In this document: positions 24,290 to 33,463 of the stretch, in pieces
Numbering within the stretch: the first letter of the stretch is position 1
Layout of the letters: every line of letters begins with the position of its first letter
NCBI GenBank assembly: GCA_022835495.1
Contig: BQOK01000001.1
Location: 682,001-746,000, forward strand
DNA length: 64,000 nt
Reading direction: 5' to 3'
Source of the DNA: Oscillospiraceae bacterium
Lineage (GTDB): Bacteria > Bacillota > Clostridia > Oscillospirales > Ruminococcaceae
The notes under the pieces: generated by a model
Seen by the model: the letters and a program-made list of their open reading frames with translations, nothing else
What the model was told of the DNA's origin: nothing
Databases searched by the model: none
Program-made: the position numbers and the translations under genes

Positions 24290-25131
24290 TGGGGCAAAGA
24301 CATGCGCGCCGCTGGAAAGGGCGGCTGCTGGCCGCGGCGGTGATCCTGGTCGCCCTGCTGGTGTTCTACCCCCTGGTGATGATGGCGATGGTTTCGCTGA
24401 AAACCAACCTGGAATTGACCACCGCGCCCTTTGGGCTGCCCCGGGAATTCCAGTGGCAGAACTACGCAGACGCCTTTTGGGGCATGGATTACCCCACGGC
24501 GTTCCGCAACTCGGCAGTGCTCACCGCGATCTCGGCGGCGGGGTGCACGCTGCTGGCGGCGGTGGGGGCGTACGCCATTGTGCGGGTGACCCACGGCAGG
24601 AAGCTGTTCGTGTTTTTCAACGCGTTTTTTCTGCTGGGCCTGGCGCTGCCCCAGCAGGTAGCCATGGTACCCATGGTGCTGTGGCTGCAGAAGCTGGGGC
24701 TGGGAGGCAGCCTTTTGGGGGTGTGCCTGGTGTACATTGCCGCAAACGCCGCGTACGGCGTGTTCTTTTTCAGCGGTTTTGTGGCCACCGTGCCCATTAC
24801 CCTGGAGGAGGCGGCCATGATCGACGGCGCCTCGCCTTTTACCGCCTTCCGGCGGATCGTGTTCCCGCTGCTCAAGCCCCCCATGGTGACCCTCCTGATC
24901 ATTATGATCCTGCGGGTGTGGAACGATTTTATGTACCCGCTGATCCTTTTGCAGGGCAAGACTTCGCGCACCCTGCCGCTCACGATCTACCTGTTTAAGG
25001 GCGATTATTCGACCCAATGGAATGTGATGTTCGCCGCCACCACCCTGGCCATCCTGCCGCTGATGATTGTGTATTTCATCTTTCAGAAACAGATCATTTC
25101 CGGCATGCTGAGCGGGTCGGTAAAACAATAG
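24289..25131 (+). CDS. Sugar ABC transporter permease (MalG type)
   Basis: A 280-residue CUT1 permease with six helices and the EAA loop ITLEEAAMIDGASPFTAFRRIVFPL. Its ATG shares the A of the TGA stop of the previous gene (24287-24289), so translation is coupled. It ends QKQIISGMLSGSVKQ, typical of MalG-type subunits. Works with the 23417 permease and the binding lipoprotein that follows. Confidence 0.95.
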   Translation: MGQRHARRWKGRLLAAAVILVALLVFYPLVMMAMVSLKTNLELTTAPFGLPREFQWQNYADAFWGMDYPTAFRNSAVLTAISAAGCTLLAAVGAYAIVRVTHGRKLFVFFNAFFLLGLALPQQVAMVPMVLWLQKLGLGGSLLGVCLVYIAANAAYGVFFFSGFVATVPITLEEAAMIDGASPFTAFRRIVFPLLKPPMVTLLIIMILRVWNDFMYPLILLQGKTSRTLPLTIYLFKGDYSTQWNVMFAATTLAILPLMIVYFIFQKQIISGMLSGSVKQ

Positions 25132-25190
25132 GCGCTTCATGGAACGACCATGACGGAATAAAAGGCACCTACATAAAGGAGGAACTACTG

Positions 25191-26501
25191 ATGAAAAAGA
25201 CACTTGGCATTCTGCTGGCCGCCGCGATGCTGGCCGCCGCACTGGCGGGCTGCGGGGGCGGCGCGGCCTCCGCTTCCGTGCCGGCAGGCAACCCCGGCCC
25301 GGCCCCGGCCTCCACGCCCGCCGCGGACCCGGTGCAGCTTTCGTTCTTCGGGTTCAAGACCGGCGGGGAGATCGGCGCGCTGGAAGAGCTGATCGCAAAA
25401 TTCAACGCGGAGAACCCGGATATCGTGGTGAGCTATGAGGGGCTTTCCAACGGCGGCGGCTACCAGGACGTGCTCACCACCCGCCTGGCGTCGGGCCAGG
25501 GCGACGACGTGTTTTTGGCAAACCCCAACTACCTGGGCAAGCTGCAGGAGGCCGGGTATGTGGAGGATCTGGCCGGCATGGCCGTGGTATCCAATTACAG
25601 CGATCTGGTGAAGGACCTGATGACCATTGACGGCAAGGTGCCGGGTCTGGCGATGGAGCTGGCCGTTTTTGGCATGTACACCAACAATGACGTGCTGAAG
25701 GCCCATGGCATCGGCGCCCCCACCAATTATGCCGAGTTCATGGCCGCCTGTGAAACGCTGAAGGCGGCCGGCGTGACGCCGGTGGTGGCCAGCGCCAAGG
25801 ACGGCACGGGCATTGGGGTGTTCAGCTCCACCAAAGGGCTGGACGGCCTGTATTCCGCCCCCGACAAGGCAGCGCAGATCGCGGCCATCAACGAGGGCAC
25901 CCAGTCTTTGGCGGAAACCATGATCGACGGCCTGGAGCTGGTCAGCGAGCTGAAGGCCAAGGGATACATCAACGCCGAGCAGGCGATGGTCATGGCCCCC
26001 GCACAGGACGACATCACCGAGTTTGTGAAGGGCAACACCGCCTTTATGACCGGCGGCGGCTGGAGCCTGGCCGCCATTCAGGAGGCCGCGCCCGGCGCGG
26101 ACATCACCCTGGGCGGCGTGCCCGTGCAGGAAAAGGACGCCCTTGTGATGGTGAACGCCGGCGTGCGGGTATGCATCAACAAGAGCTGCGAGAACAAAGA
26201 GGCGGCACAGCGCTTTGTGGAGTTTTTGACCAAGACCGAAAACCTGGATGAGTATGTTGCCAGCCAGAATGCGTTCACCCCGCTGAAGGACGGCACCAGC
26301 ACCTCGAACCCCGCCATGGCGGCCGCGGCCGAGCGCATCAGCGCCGGGCGCATGATCACCTGGGTGGACCCTGCGTTCAGCAAGCTGGACCCGTGGGCCC
26401 TCTCGAAGGAATATGCGGCCAACATCCTGGGCGGCTCCTCGGTGGAGACGGCCGTGAAGGACATGAACACCGCCGTTGCAAACGCGATTAAGCTGGCCTG
26501 A
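25191..26501 (+). CDS. Sugar-binding lipoprotein of the ABC importer
   Basis: A 436-residue extracellular solute-binding protein of family 1. The signal peptide ends in the lipobox LAGC with the lipidated Cys21, followed by a Gly/Ala/Pro/Ser linker. The mature part has the typical bilobal pattern (TGGEIGALEELIAKFNAENPDI near the start). ATG 25191 follows AAAGGAGGAACTACTG. It delivers an oligosaccharide to the two permeases upstream. A hairpin terminator follows the stop. Substrate inferred only from the neighbouring GH36, sulfatase and GH16 genes. Confidence 0.94.
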   Translation: MKKTLGILLAAAMLAAALAGCGGGAASASVPAGNPGPAPASTPAADPVQLSFFGFKTGGEIGALEELIAKFNAENPDIVVSYEGLSNGGGYQDVLTTRLASGQGDDVFLANPNYLGKLQEAGYVEDLAGMAVVSNYSDLVKDLMTIDGKVPGLAMELAVFGMYTNNDVLKAHGIGAPTNYAEFMAACETLKAAGVTPVVASAKDGTGIGVFSSTKGLDGLYSAPDKAAQIAAINEGTQSLAETMIDGLELVSELKAKGYINAEQAMVMAPAQDDITEFVKGNTAFMTGGGWSLAAIQEAAPGADITLGGVPVQEKDALVMVNAGVRVCINKSCENKEAAQRFVEFLTKTENLDEYVASQNAFTPLKDGTSTSNPAMAAAAERISAGRMITWVDPAFSKLDPWALSKEYAANILGGSSVETAVKDMNTAVANAIKLA

Positions 26502-26522
26502 CCGGCACGGCAGGTCCGCACA

Positions 26523-26556
26523 CCGCCCGCAGCATTGCCGCTGCGGGCGGCTTTTG
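26523..26556 (+). terminator. Terminator after the sugar-binding protein gene
   Basis: An 11-bp stem (26523-26533 with 26540-26550) with a 6-nt loop followed by CTTTT. Confidence 0.75.
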
Positions 26557-26561
26557 GTTGA

Positions 26562-26590
26562 TTGCATTCGGGGAGAGAGTTCGGTACAAT
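26562..26590 (+). promoter_or_regulatory. Promoter of the YesN/YesM-type pair
   Basis: TTGCAT (26562-26567), 17 bp, TACAAT (26585-26590). It lacks the A-rich/CCCC element seen at the three target promoters of the locus. Confidence 0.65.
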
Positions 26591-26621
26591 GGTAAAAAGC
26601 AAGGCCGCGAGGGGGGCAAGC

Positions 26622-28148
26622 ATGTATAAGGTATTGGCGGCGGACGACGAGGTGTGGATCCGCAGGTGGCTGGAAAAAACCATTCCCGAGGTCATGCCGG
26701 ACTGCCGGGTGGCGGCGGTGGCGGAGGACGGCGAGGCGGCGCTGCGCGCCCTGCGGGAAGAGGAAATCGACATTGTGGTGTCGGACATCCGCATGCCCAT
26801 GGCCACCGGCCTGGAGATCGCCCTGGCCGCCGGGAAAGGCGAAAAGCGGCCCAAGGTGATCCTGGTGAGCGGCTACGACGAGTTTGGGTATGCAAAGCAG
26901 GCGATCGACCTGAACGTGGTGAGCTACCTGCTGAAGCCCATCGACAAGCAGGAGCTGCAGCAGGCGCTGCAAAGGGCGGCGGCCGAGATCCGGCAGGAGG
27001 AGGCCCAGGCAGGCAGCGCGGAGCTGGTACAGGCGGCGATCCTGAAATATCTGCAGAACTATTTGCAGCAGCCGGAGGAATATACCTTTCAGGAGCTGGC
27101 GCGGGCGGTGAAGAGTGCGGGCAAGCGGTACGAGGCCGTTTACGCGGGCGTGTTCCAGTGTGACATATCGCTGGAAAAGGGGGCCACCCCGGCCCAGGTG
27201 ATCGACCGGCTGCTGGAGCGCCATTTTGCGGCCTGCGACCGCTTTGTGGTGCTGGAAGACAACATGAACTACGTGTTTTTTGCCCTGGGCGAGGAGGGCA
27301 AAAAGGTGGTGGGCCCGGACCCCAGGCTGCTGCGGGCGGAGGCGCAGCAGGCTTCGCCCAAATGCCGGCTGGAGCTGAGCGGGCGGTACGGGCGGCTGGC
27401 GGACCTGCCCGCCGCCGTTGCCCAGGCGCGGGGCCGGCTGATCGAGAGCTATGCCGGCGAAAAGTCGGCCGCGGTGGTGGACACCAGCCGGGGGCGGATC
27501 CTGGCGATCCGTTCCAGTATCCTGCTGGCGGTGAAGGCCCACAACCCCGGGGAGGCGGAGCACGGCGTGCAGCTGCTGCGGGAGATGTTTTCGGGCCGGA
27601 ACAGCCATTTTGACGACTGCCGCTACATCCTGTTCAGCCTGATCAGCGAGATGATCCGACTGATCGCGGATGCGGACGGCTCGTTTATGAACCAGTACAT
27701 CGGGCGGGGGTACGAGTTTTGTGTGAAGATCAATCACTACCACAATGTGCCCGCCATGCTGGACTGGTTTGCGGGCTATGTGCGCCAGGTGGCGGAATAT
27801 CTGGAAAAAAACCAGAGCTTTAATGTGTCGCACATTGCGGTGCGGGTGCGCAATTACATGCTGGAGCATTACGCCGAGGACATCAGCCTGGCTGATATCT
27901 GCGATAAGTTCGGCATCAACGCGAGTTACTTCAGCAAAAAATTCAAGGAAGAGATCGGCATGAATTTTGTGGACCTGCTCACCAGCATCCGCCTGGACGC
28001 CGCCGCGCAGCTGCTCTTGAACACCAGAAATTCCGTGGCGCAGATCAGCAAAAGCGTGGGCATCAACGACGCAAAATATTTCAGCAAGCTGTTCCACAAC
28101 AGCTATGGGATGAACCCCACACAGTACCGGGAACGGGGCGCGGGGTAA
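26622..28148 (+). CDS. AraC-type response regulator (YesN-like)
   Basis: A 508-residue regulator with an N-terminal receiver domain (phosphoacceptor Asp55 in VVSDIRMPM, acidic pair DDE at 8-10), a central linker of about 270 residues, and a C-terminal AraC helix-turn-helix pair (about 405-505; ISLADICDKFGINASYFSKKFKEEIG and ISKSVGINDAKYFSKLFHNSYGMNP). ATG 26622 follows GAGGGGGG. It is cotranscribed with the histidine kinase. In family members this pair controls adjacent carbohydrate import genes; here the shared promoter element is the likely binding site. Confidence 0.93.
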   Translation: MYKVLAADDEVWIRRWLEKTIPEVMPDCRVAAVAEDGEAALRALREEEIDIVVSDIRMPMATGLEIALAAGKGEKRPKVILVSGYDEFGYAKQAIDLNVVSYLLKPIDKQELQQALQRAAAEIRQEEAQAGSAELVQAAILKYLQNYLQQPEEYTFQELARAVKSAGKRYEAVYAGVFQCDISLEKGATPAQVIDRLLERHFAACDRFVVLEDNMNYVFFALGEEGKKVVGPDPRLLRAEAQQASPKCRLELSGRYGRLADLPAAVAQARGRLIESYAGEKSAAVVDTSRGRILAIRSSILLAVKAHNPGEAEHGVQLLREMFSGRNSHFDDCRYILFSLISEMIRLIADADGSFMNQYIGRGYEFCVKINHYHNVPAMLDWFAGYVRQVAEYLEKNQSFNVSHIAVRVRNYMLEHYAEDISLADICDKFGINASYFSKKFKEEIGMNFVDLLTSIRLDAAAQLLLNTRNSVAQISKSVGINDAKYFSKLFHNSYGMNPTQYRERGAG

Positions 28149-28165
28149 AAAAAGGAGGAGGGACC

Positions 28166-29938
28166 GTGAAACAGAAGATCAGCACCCGCATCCTGCTGTC
28201 CATGCTGGCGGTGGCGCTGGTGCCGCTTGTGACCATCTTTTTTTACATCACGTCCCGTTATTCGCAGGACCTGAAGCGCAGCACGCTTGAGCAAAAGGAG
28301 GCGGCGCAGCAGAGCAGCGTGAACGAACTGGTGGACTACCTGACCAAGATCGAGTTTATCTCGAACATCTGCTTTGACCCCAATGTGCAGCAGATCATAC
28401 GGCAGGAGGCGAACGACACGCTGCAGCGCTACAACAACCAAAACCAGATCGAGCGCAACATCCGGGTGAGCCTGGATTTGTTTGATATTCTGGAAACGGT
28501 GGATCTTGTTTCCATCTCGAACACCAAGGGCATCACATATAACATAGGGCAGGCCCAGTGGGCCCCTTATGCCCAGCAGGTGATACAGCAGCAGAAGGAT
28601 ACCCTGGCAGCCGCATACAAGCTGCAGGAGCTGGCGGCAATGGAGTGGTACCTGCCGGGGCAGGCGCCTGTGAGGGACAAGCTGATCTACACCCGCAGCA
28701 TCAACGACATCTCGGTGACAGAGAAAAACATCGGCACAATCTGGATCGTGTTCGACAAAGCGCAGTTCGGGCGGCTACTGGCCAAATACAGCGAGGCGGA
28801 AGGATCGGCGGTGGCGGTGCGCGACAAAACAGGGCGGCTGCTGTACACAAATTTTGAGGGCGCCGCCGGCGAGCTGGCGCAGCTGGAGGCCGGGGCGGAG
28901 GAACTGCGGGGGACAAAAGGGAGCGTGGGGACCATCAAGGCGGCGTATCCGGCAAGCTCGCTGGGGCTGACCGTGACCTTTTACGACGATCTGGCGGTGG
29001 TGCTTGCGCCGCTGACCGCTTTGCGGCGCATTACCCTGTGCGTGATCGGGGGCACGGTTGTGCTGATCTTCGCGCTGGCGATGTTCCTTTCGCGCGGGCT
29101 GGTGCGCCCGATCCGCCAGCTGCAGAAGGGGGTGGACAAGGTGCGCGAGGGGGATTTTGCGATCCATCTGCCGGTGCAGAGCAGGGACGAGTTGGGGGCG
29201 CTTTGCAATACGTTCAACCTGATGGCGGAGAAGATTGACTTTTTGGTGAATGAGGTGTACGCCACACAGCTGAGTGAAAAGGAGGCGGTGATCGCCTCGC
29301 TCACCTCGCAGATCAACCCGCACTTTTTGTATAATACCCTGGACATGGTCAAGAGCATGGCGGAGCTGGAGGACGTGGAGGAGATCGGGGAAATTGCAAA
29401 GGCGCTTTCGGGCCTGTTCCGCTACAGCACCAGAAATGACAGGCTGCTGGTGCCGGTGCGGGAGGAGCTGGAAAACCTGAACAACTACACCCGCATTTTG
29501 CAGGCCCGGTTCGGCGGCAAGATCTGGTTTGAGATCGACGCCGCGCCGGACACTCTTTCCTGCGAGATTATTAAGGTTTGCCTGCAGCCCCTGATTGAAA
29601 ACTCGGTGAGCCACGGGCTGGTGCAAAAGGGCGGCCGGGGCCGCATTTCCATTCGCATCCGGCGCGGGGAGGGGCTGCTGGAGATCGTGGAGGAGGACGA
29701 CGGCGCCGGGATGGACGGCGCTACCCTGGCCCGGGTGCAGGCGCTTTTGCGGCAGGAAGCCGGGCTGCAGGCAGGCGCGGCGCGCCCGCCCGCCGATAGG
29801 CCGCACGGCGGGGTGGGGCTGCAGAACATCAACCAGCGCATCCGCCTGTATTACGGCCCGGAATACGGCATTCTTTTGAGCAGCGAGCCGGGCAAAGGTA
29901 CCCGCGTGACCATTACGGTGCCGGCGATTGAGGTGTGA
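28166..29938 (+). CDS. Sensor histidine kinase (YesM-like)
   Basis: A 590-residue membrane kinase: helix at about 10-30, extracellular sensor of about 255 residues, second helix at about 290-310, HAMP domain (RPIRQLQKGVDKVREGDF), then His_kinase domain with QINPHFLYNTLD (His386) and an ATPase domain (ENSVSHGL, DDGAGMD, GVGLQNINQRI). The start is GTG 28166 behind AAAGGAGGAGGGACC. It should phosphorylate the regulator encoded 17 bp upstream in response to an extracellular signal, possibly the loaded sugar-binding protein or a glycan fragment. Confidence 0.94.
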   Translation: MKQKISTRILLSMLAVALVPLVTIFFYITSRYSQDLKRSTLEQKEAAQQSSVNELVDYLTKIEFISNICFDPNVQQIIRQEANDTLQRYNNQNQIERNIRVSLDLFDILETVDLVSISNTKGITYNIGQAQWAPYAQQVIQQQKDTLAAAYKLQELAAMEWYLPGQAPVRDKLIYTRSINDISVTEKNIGTIWIVFDKAQFGRLLAKYSEAEGSAVAVRDKTGRLLYTNFEGAAGELAQLEAGAEELRGTKGSVGTIKAAYPASSLGLTVTFYDDLAVVLAPLTALRRITLCVIGGTVVLIFALAMFLSRGLVRPIRQLQKGVDKVREGDFAIHLPVQSRDELGALCNTFNLMAEKIDFLVNEVYATQLSEKEAVIASLTSQINPHFLYNTLDMVKSMAELEDVEEIGEIAKALSGLFRYSTRNDRLLVPVREELENLNNYTRILQARFGGKIWFEIDAAPDTLSCEIIKVCLQPLIENSVSHGLVQKGGRGRISIRIRRGEGLLEIVEEDDGAGMDGATLARVQALLRQEAGLQAGAARPPADRPHGGVGLQNINQRIRLYYGPEYGILLSSEPGKGTRVTITVPAIEV

Positions 29939-29963
29939 AAAGCGCGGCGGCGCCGAACAAGCG

Positions 29964-30034
29964 CGAAAAACAAAAAATATCGCCCCTGAAACAAAGAACC
30001 TTGCCTTGAGGCAGAGGAAAAAATCTCCTATCTT
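29964..30034 (+). promoter_or_regulatory. GH16 gene promoter with shared locus element (site C)
   Basis: GAAAAACAAAAAATATCGCC starts at 29965, CTTGCC follows at 30000-30005, and a -10-like TATCTT lies at 30029-30034. The ACAAAAA-to--10 distance is 59 bp and the TTGCC-to--10 spacing 22 bp, both identical to site B. Confidence 0.65.
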
Positions 30035-30079
30035 TAGGTTGTACCTTCCCCGTACGACAACAAGACAGGAGGTTTTTTT

Positions 30080-33000
30080 GTGAAACGAAAATGGAACGTT
30101 TGCGGCCGGGCTGTGCTGGCGCTGGCCATTGCGGCTGTGGTGGCAGTGCAGACAGCGCCCCGGGGCTTTGCGCTGGCGGGACGGCAGGAGGAGAGCGGGG
30201 CGCCGCTGCCGCTCTCGGACCCGGAGAACAGCAAGCACTGGAAATTCGACGAAACCCTTTCGGATGAATTTGACGGCGAAGCGCTGGACGAGCAAAAATG
30301 GCAGCCCATCCCCTTTACCTGGGCCGGCAAGTGGCGCTGGGAGGACGACCAGGTGGCGGTGGGCGGGGGCAGCCTGCACCTGACGGCCCGGCATGCCAGA
30401 AATTCTACCCTGGACCAGAGCCCCAACGGGTGGAACACGCATATCATGTACGACGGTGATTCGGAGAATGGGGAGTTTGTGTCCACACAGTACGGCTCCC
30501 GCTCGGGGGAGGCCGCGCTGGTATACGCGAACTTTTTCCCCATTTGGGTGCGCACCGACGCCACCATCGCCGGCCTGGACCCGGCGAAGAGCTACACCTT
30601 TTCGGTGTGGGTAAAGCGCGCCGGGCACAGCAGCATTGCCCAGATGTACGCCTGTGACCCGGCGGTGAAAAGCATTCCGCTGGCGCCCGCAGAGATCCGG
30701 GAATTTGGGCAGAGCGAGGATTTTGTACAGTATTCGATCACCGGCATCACCCCCAACGCGGCGGGCCAGTGCAAGATCGGCTTTGAGATAAAGGCAGACC
30801 CTTACGCGGTGACCGTGCTGGACGACGTGAGCTTTGCCGCGGAGGGGGAAGGGGGCGTGAACCTGGCCCCCAACCCCGGCTTTGAAGATATCACACCCAT
30901 GAACTATGCCTCGGGCGGGATCATAAGCCGGAACACCATGAAATACGGCTACATGGAAACCCGGGCCAAGGGGGCCCCGGCGCTGCCCGGCGCGTGCAGC
31001 GCGATCTGGCTGCTGGGACGCACAGACGACTGGGGCACCGAGATCGACGTGCTGGAGATCGGGCAGACCTCCACTGTGAACGAGCTGGATTTTGCGGTGC
31101 ACACCTTCAAGACCCGGGATTCGGTGAAAACGCCCCGGCAGGACGTGAACCCCCACGGGAGCGCCGGTATTTGGGGAAACCGCAATTCCTTTAACCCCAG
31201 CGAAGCCTACCATGTGTACGGGCTGGAATGGGGCCCGGGCTACCAAAAATTTTATGTGGACGGGACCCTGATGGGGGAATTTTACGGCTCCACCAAGGCG
31301 CCGGAAAGCGGCGGGCCCGCGGCGCAGTGGCAGACCAGCAGCACCGGCCACGCGAACAATATGAACGCGATCCCCCAGAGCCTGCTGCTGTCTTTGGGGC
31401 TGCGGCCGCCGTACCGGGACGGCAACGACCCCAGCCTGAACACCACCTTTGACGTGGATTACATCCGCGTGTGGCGGGCCGATAACCAGGAGGCCAAAGG
31501 CGACATCCGCGAGGTGGTGACGAACGAGGGCAACCTGGTGGTGCCCTATGGCACAAGCGAGGCCGAGCTGCTGGCCCGGCTGCCCGCCACGGTGCCGGTG
31601 CTGGTGGGCACGCCCGCACAAAAGCTGAGCCTGCTGAACCAGCGGGATGTGCCGGTGAACTGGGAGGTGAGCGGCTTTTCCGGCGAGGCGGCCGGGGTGA
31701 CCACGGTGCTTCGGGGCACCCTGGGGGAGCTGCCGCAGGGGGTGGCAAACCCTGCAGGGCTGGCGGCCAGCCTGAACATTTACGTGCAGAATGGAGAACG
31801 CGGGGTGGACAAGACCGCGCTGCAGGCCCTGGCGGACCGGCCGTACACCGAGGCCGAGTATACCGCCACATCCTGGAACAGCTACCTCGCAGCGAGAGCG
31901 GCTGCCCGGGCCGTGCTGGCAGACGAGGAAGCCACGGCCGGGGAGGTTCTGGCGGCGTACGAAGCGCTGAACGAGGCGATCAAGGCCCTGAAGCCCGCGC
32001 CCAATCTGGATGCGCTGCTGGCAAGGCGGCTGGACGCGGGGAAATACACCGCGCCGACCTGGTGGGAATACACGACGGCCCGCAGCGCCGCGCAGGCGGT
32101 GCAGGCAGGCGGCAGCGCCGCCGGGGAGACCGAAGCCGCATATGAACGCCTTTGGACGGCCATTCAGCAGCTGGAGGAGCTGCCGGAGGGCGAAAATGTT
32201 TTGCAGGGGAAAATGCCTGCGGCGGACGTGAGCGTGCAGAACGCTGCTGCCGCCACGGATGGGGTCATTCCCGATACGGGCTGGGGCCCGGATACCGACA
32301 AGACGGTTTACACCACCCTTTTGGCAGGGGCCGAAGGGGGAGCGGACAACGGCTACGCCGGGTGGCCCGGCGCTTACCTGGAATACGACCTGGGCGAGGA
32401 ACAGCCGATCCAGCGGCTGGAAATTTACCGCTCGTGGTACGCCACGGATCTGCGGTCGGTCACCTGGAAGGACTGCCGGGTGGAGCTGTGCGCCACGCCA
32501 GACTTTGCGCCGGAGGCTACGGTGAGCGCAGGCCCCGCGGACTATGTGCTGAATTCCGACACGGACGTTTCGCAGCTGGGACGCAGACAGCCGCAGATCG
32601 TGGAGCTGGAACAGCCCGCCCGCGCCCGATACATCCGGGTATACGGCAGGGGGCATCTTGGCGGCTGGGGGAACTACAGCGCCCGGATGAGCTACGGAGA
32701 GATCCGGGCCCTGAAAGCGCCCGCCCCCCAGTGGGACAAGCTGAACGGCCTGGTTGCGCAGGCGAGGCAGGCCGCCGGGGGCGAGCTTGACCCGGAGCCG
32801 GCCGGGCGGCTGCAGGCGGCGCTGGACGCCGCGCAGGCACTGCCCGCGGATGCGGATGCGGCGGCGGTGAATGAAGCGTACGCTCTGCTGAAAACGGCGC
32901 TGAAAGCCGCCGGGCCGGCCCCGGAAACGCTGGAAAGCCTTGTGGCCCGCGCGGAAGCACTGCAGGGGGGCGAATACCTGCCCAGCAGCTGGGCGGTGTT

Positions 33001-33463
33001 TGCCCAGGCGCTGGACACGGCCCAGGCGGCGCTGGAGAGGCCGGAGGAGCGGGACGCGGCGCGGGCGGCCCTGCGCGCGGCAATGGATGCGCTGGTACCG
33101 GCAGAAAACGTTCTGCTGGGCTTGCTTCCCGATTCGGACGCGGAGATCGAAAACCCCGCGGCCACCACGGACGGCAGCGCCGCGGCGGCCGGATGGAGTG
33201 CCGACTCGGACAAGAGCGGCTACACCACGATTTTTGCCGGGCAGGAGGGCGGCGAGGAAAATGGCTATGGAAGCTGGCCCGGGGCGTATCTGCAATACGA
33301 CCTAGGGCGGGAGAGAAGTATTGCGGAGCTGGTGATCCATCGCTCGTGGTATGCGGCGGATCTGCGGCCGGTCACCTGGAAGGACTGCATGATCCAGCTT
33401 TCGACCGAGGCGGACTTTGCACCGGAGCACACCGTTACCGCCGGCCCCGGGGACCTGGCCTAG
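30080..33463 (+). CDS. Secreted multidomain GH16 glycoside hydrolase, ends at an in-frame TAG
   Basis: A 1127-residue protein starting at GTG 30080 behind AGGAGG. Order: signal peptide (1-33); GH16 beta-jelly-roll (about 55-125 and 275-465) with catalytic EIDVLE (Glu321, Glu326); within it, at about 130-270, an inserted carbohydrate-binding-like beta-sandwich; an Ig-like domain (about 480-575); two FIVAR repeats; an F5/8C module; two more FIVAR repeats; and a second F5/8C module that is cut by TAG at 33461. GH16 enzymes cut beta-1,3 or beta-1,4 glucans and galactans, including agar-type and mucin glycans. No LPXTG or SLH anchor is seen. The same frame continues to 33637. Confidence 0.9.
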   Translation: MKRKWNVCGRAVLALAIAAVVAVQTAPRGFALAGRQEESGAPLPLSDPENSKHWKFDETLSDEFDGEALDEQKWQPIPFTWAGKWRWEDDQVAVGGGSLHLTARHARNSTLDQSPNGWNTHIMYDGDSENGEFVSTQYGSRSGEAALVYANFFPIWVRTDATIAGLDPAKSYTFSVWVKRAGHSSIAQMYACDPAVKSIPLAPAEIREFGQSEDFVQYSITGITPNAAGQCKIGFEIKADPYAVTVLDDVSFAAEGEGGVNLAPNPGFEDITPMNYASGGIISRNTMKYGYMETRAKGAPALPGACSAIWLLGRTDDWGTEIDVLEIGQTSTVNELDFAVHTFKTRDSVKTPRQDVNPHGSAGIWGNRNSFNPSEAYHVYGLEWGPGYQKFYVDGTLMGEFYGSTKAPESGGPAAQWQTSSTGHANNMNAIPQSLLLSLGLRPPYRDGNDPSLNTTFDVDYIRVWRADNQEAKGDIREVVTNEGNLVVPYGTSEAELLARLPATVPVLVGTPAQKLSLLNQRDVPVNWEVSGFSGEAAGVTTVLRGTLGELPQGVANPAGLAASLNIYVQNGERGVDKTALQALADRPYTEAEYTATSWNSYLAARAAARAVLADEEATAGEVLAAYEALNEAIKALKPAPNLDALLARRLDAGKYTAPTWWEYTTARSAAQAVQAGGSAAGETEAAYERLWTAIQQLEELPEGENVLQGKMPAADVSVQNAAAATDGVIPDTGWGPDTDKTVYTTLLAGAEGGADNGYAGWPGAYLEYDLGEEQPIQRLEIYRSWYATDLRSVTWKDCRVELCATPDFAPEATVSAGPADYVLNSDTDVSQLGRRQPQIVELEQPARARYIRVYGRGHLGGWGNYSARMSYGEIRALKAPAPQWDKLNGLVAQARQAAGGELDPEPAGRLQAALDAAQALPADADAAAVNEAYALLKTALKAAGPAPETLESLVARAEALQGGEYLPSSWAVFAQALDTAQAALERPEERDAARAALRAAMDALVPAENVLLGLLPDSDAEIENPAATTDGSAAAAGWSADSDKSGYTTIFAGQEGGEENGYGSWPGAYLQYDLGRERSIAELVIHRSWYAADLRPVTWKDCMIQLSTEADFAPEHTVTAGPGDLA

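Noticed and set aside
28775-33295. A 1506-codon open frame on the minus strand, antisense to the YesM-like and GH16 genes
   Set aside because: It is the shadow of GC-rich codon use: the plus strand has signal peptide, catalytic motifs and modules, while the antisense product has no recognisable motif or ribosome binding site.
33461-33463. Evidence for pyrrolysine insertion at the TAG
   Set aside because: No pyl genes or downstream stem structure are visible in this window and TAG serves no other internal site, so I treat recoding only as one hypothesis.
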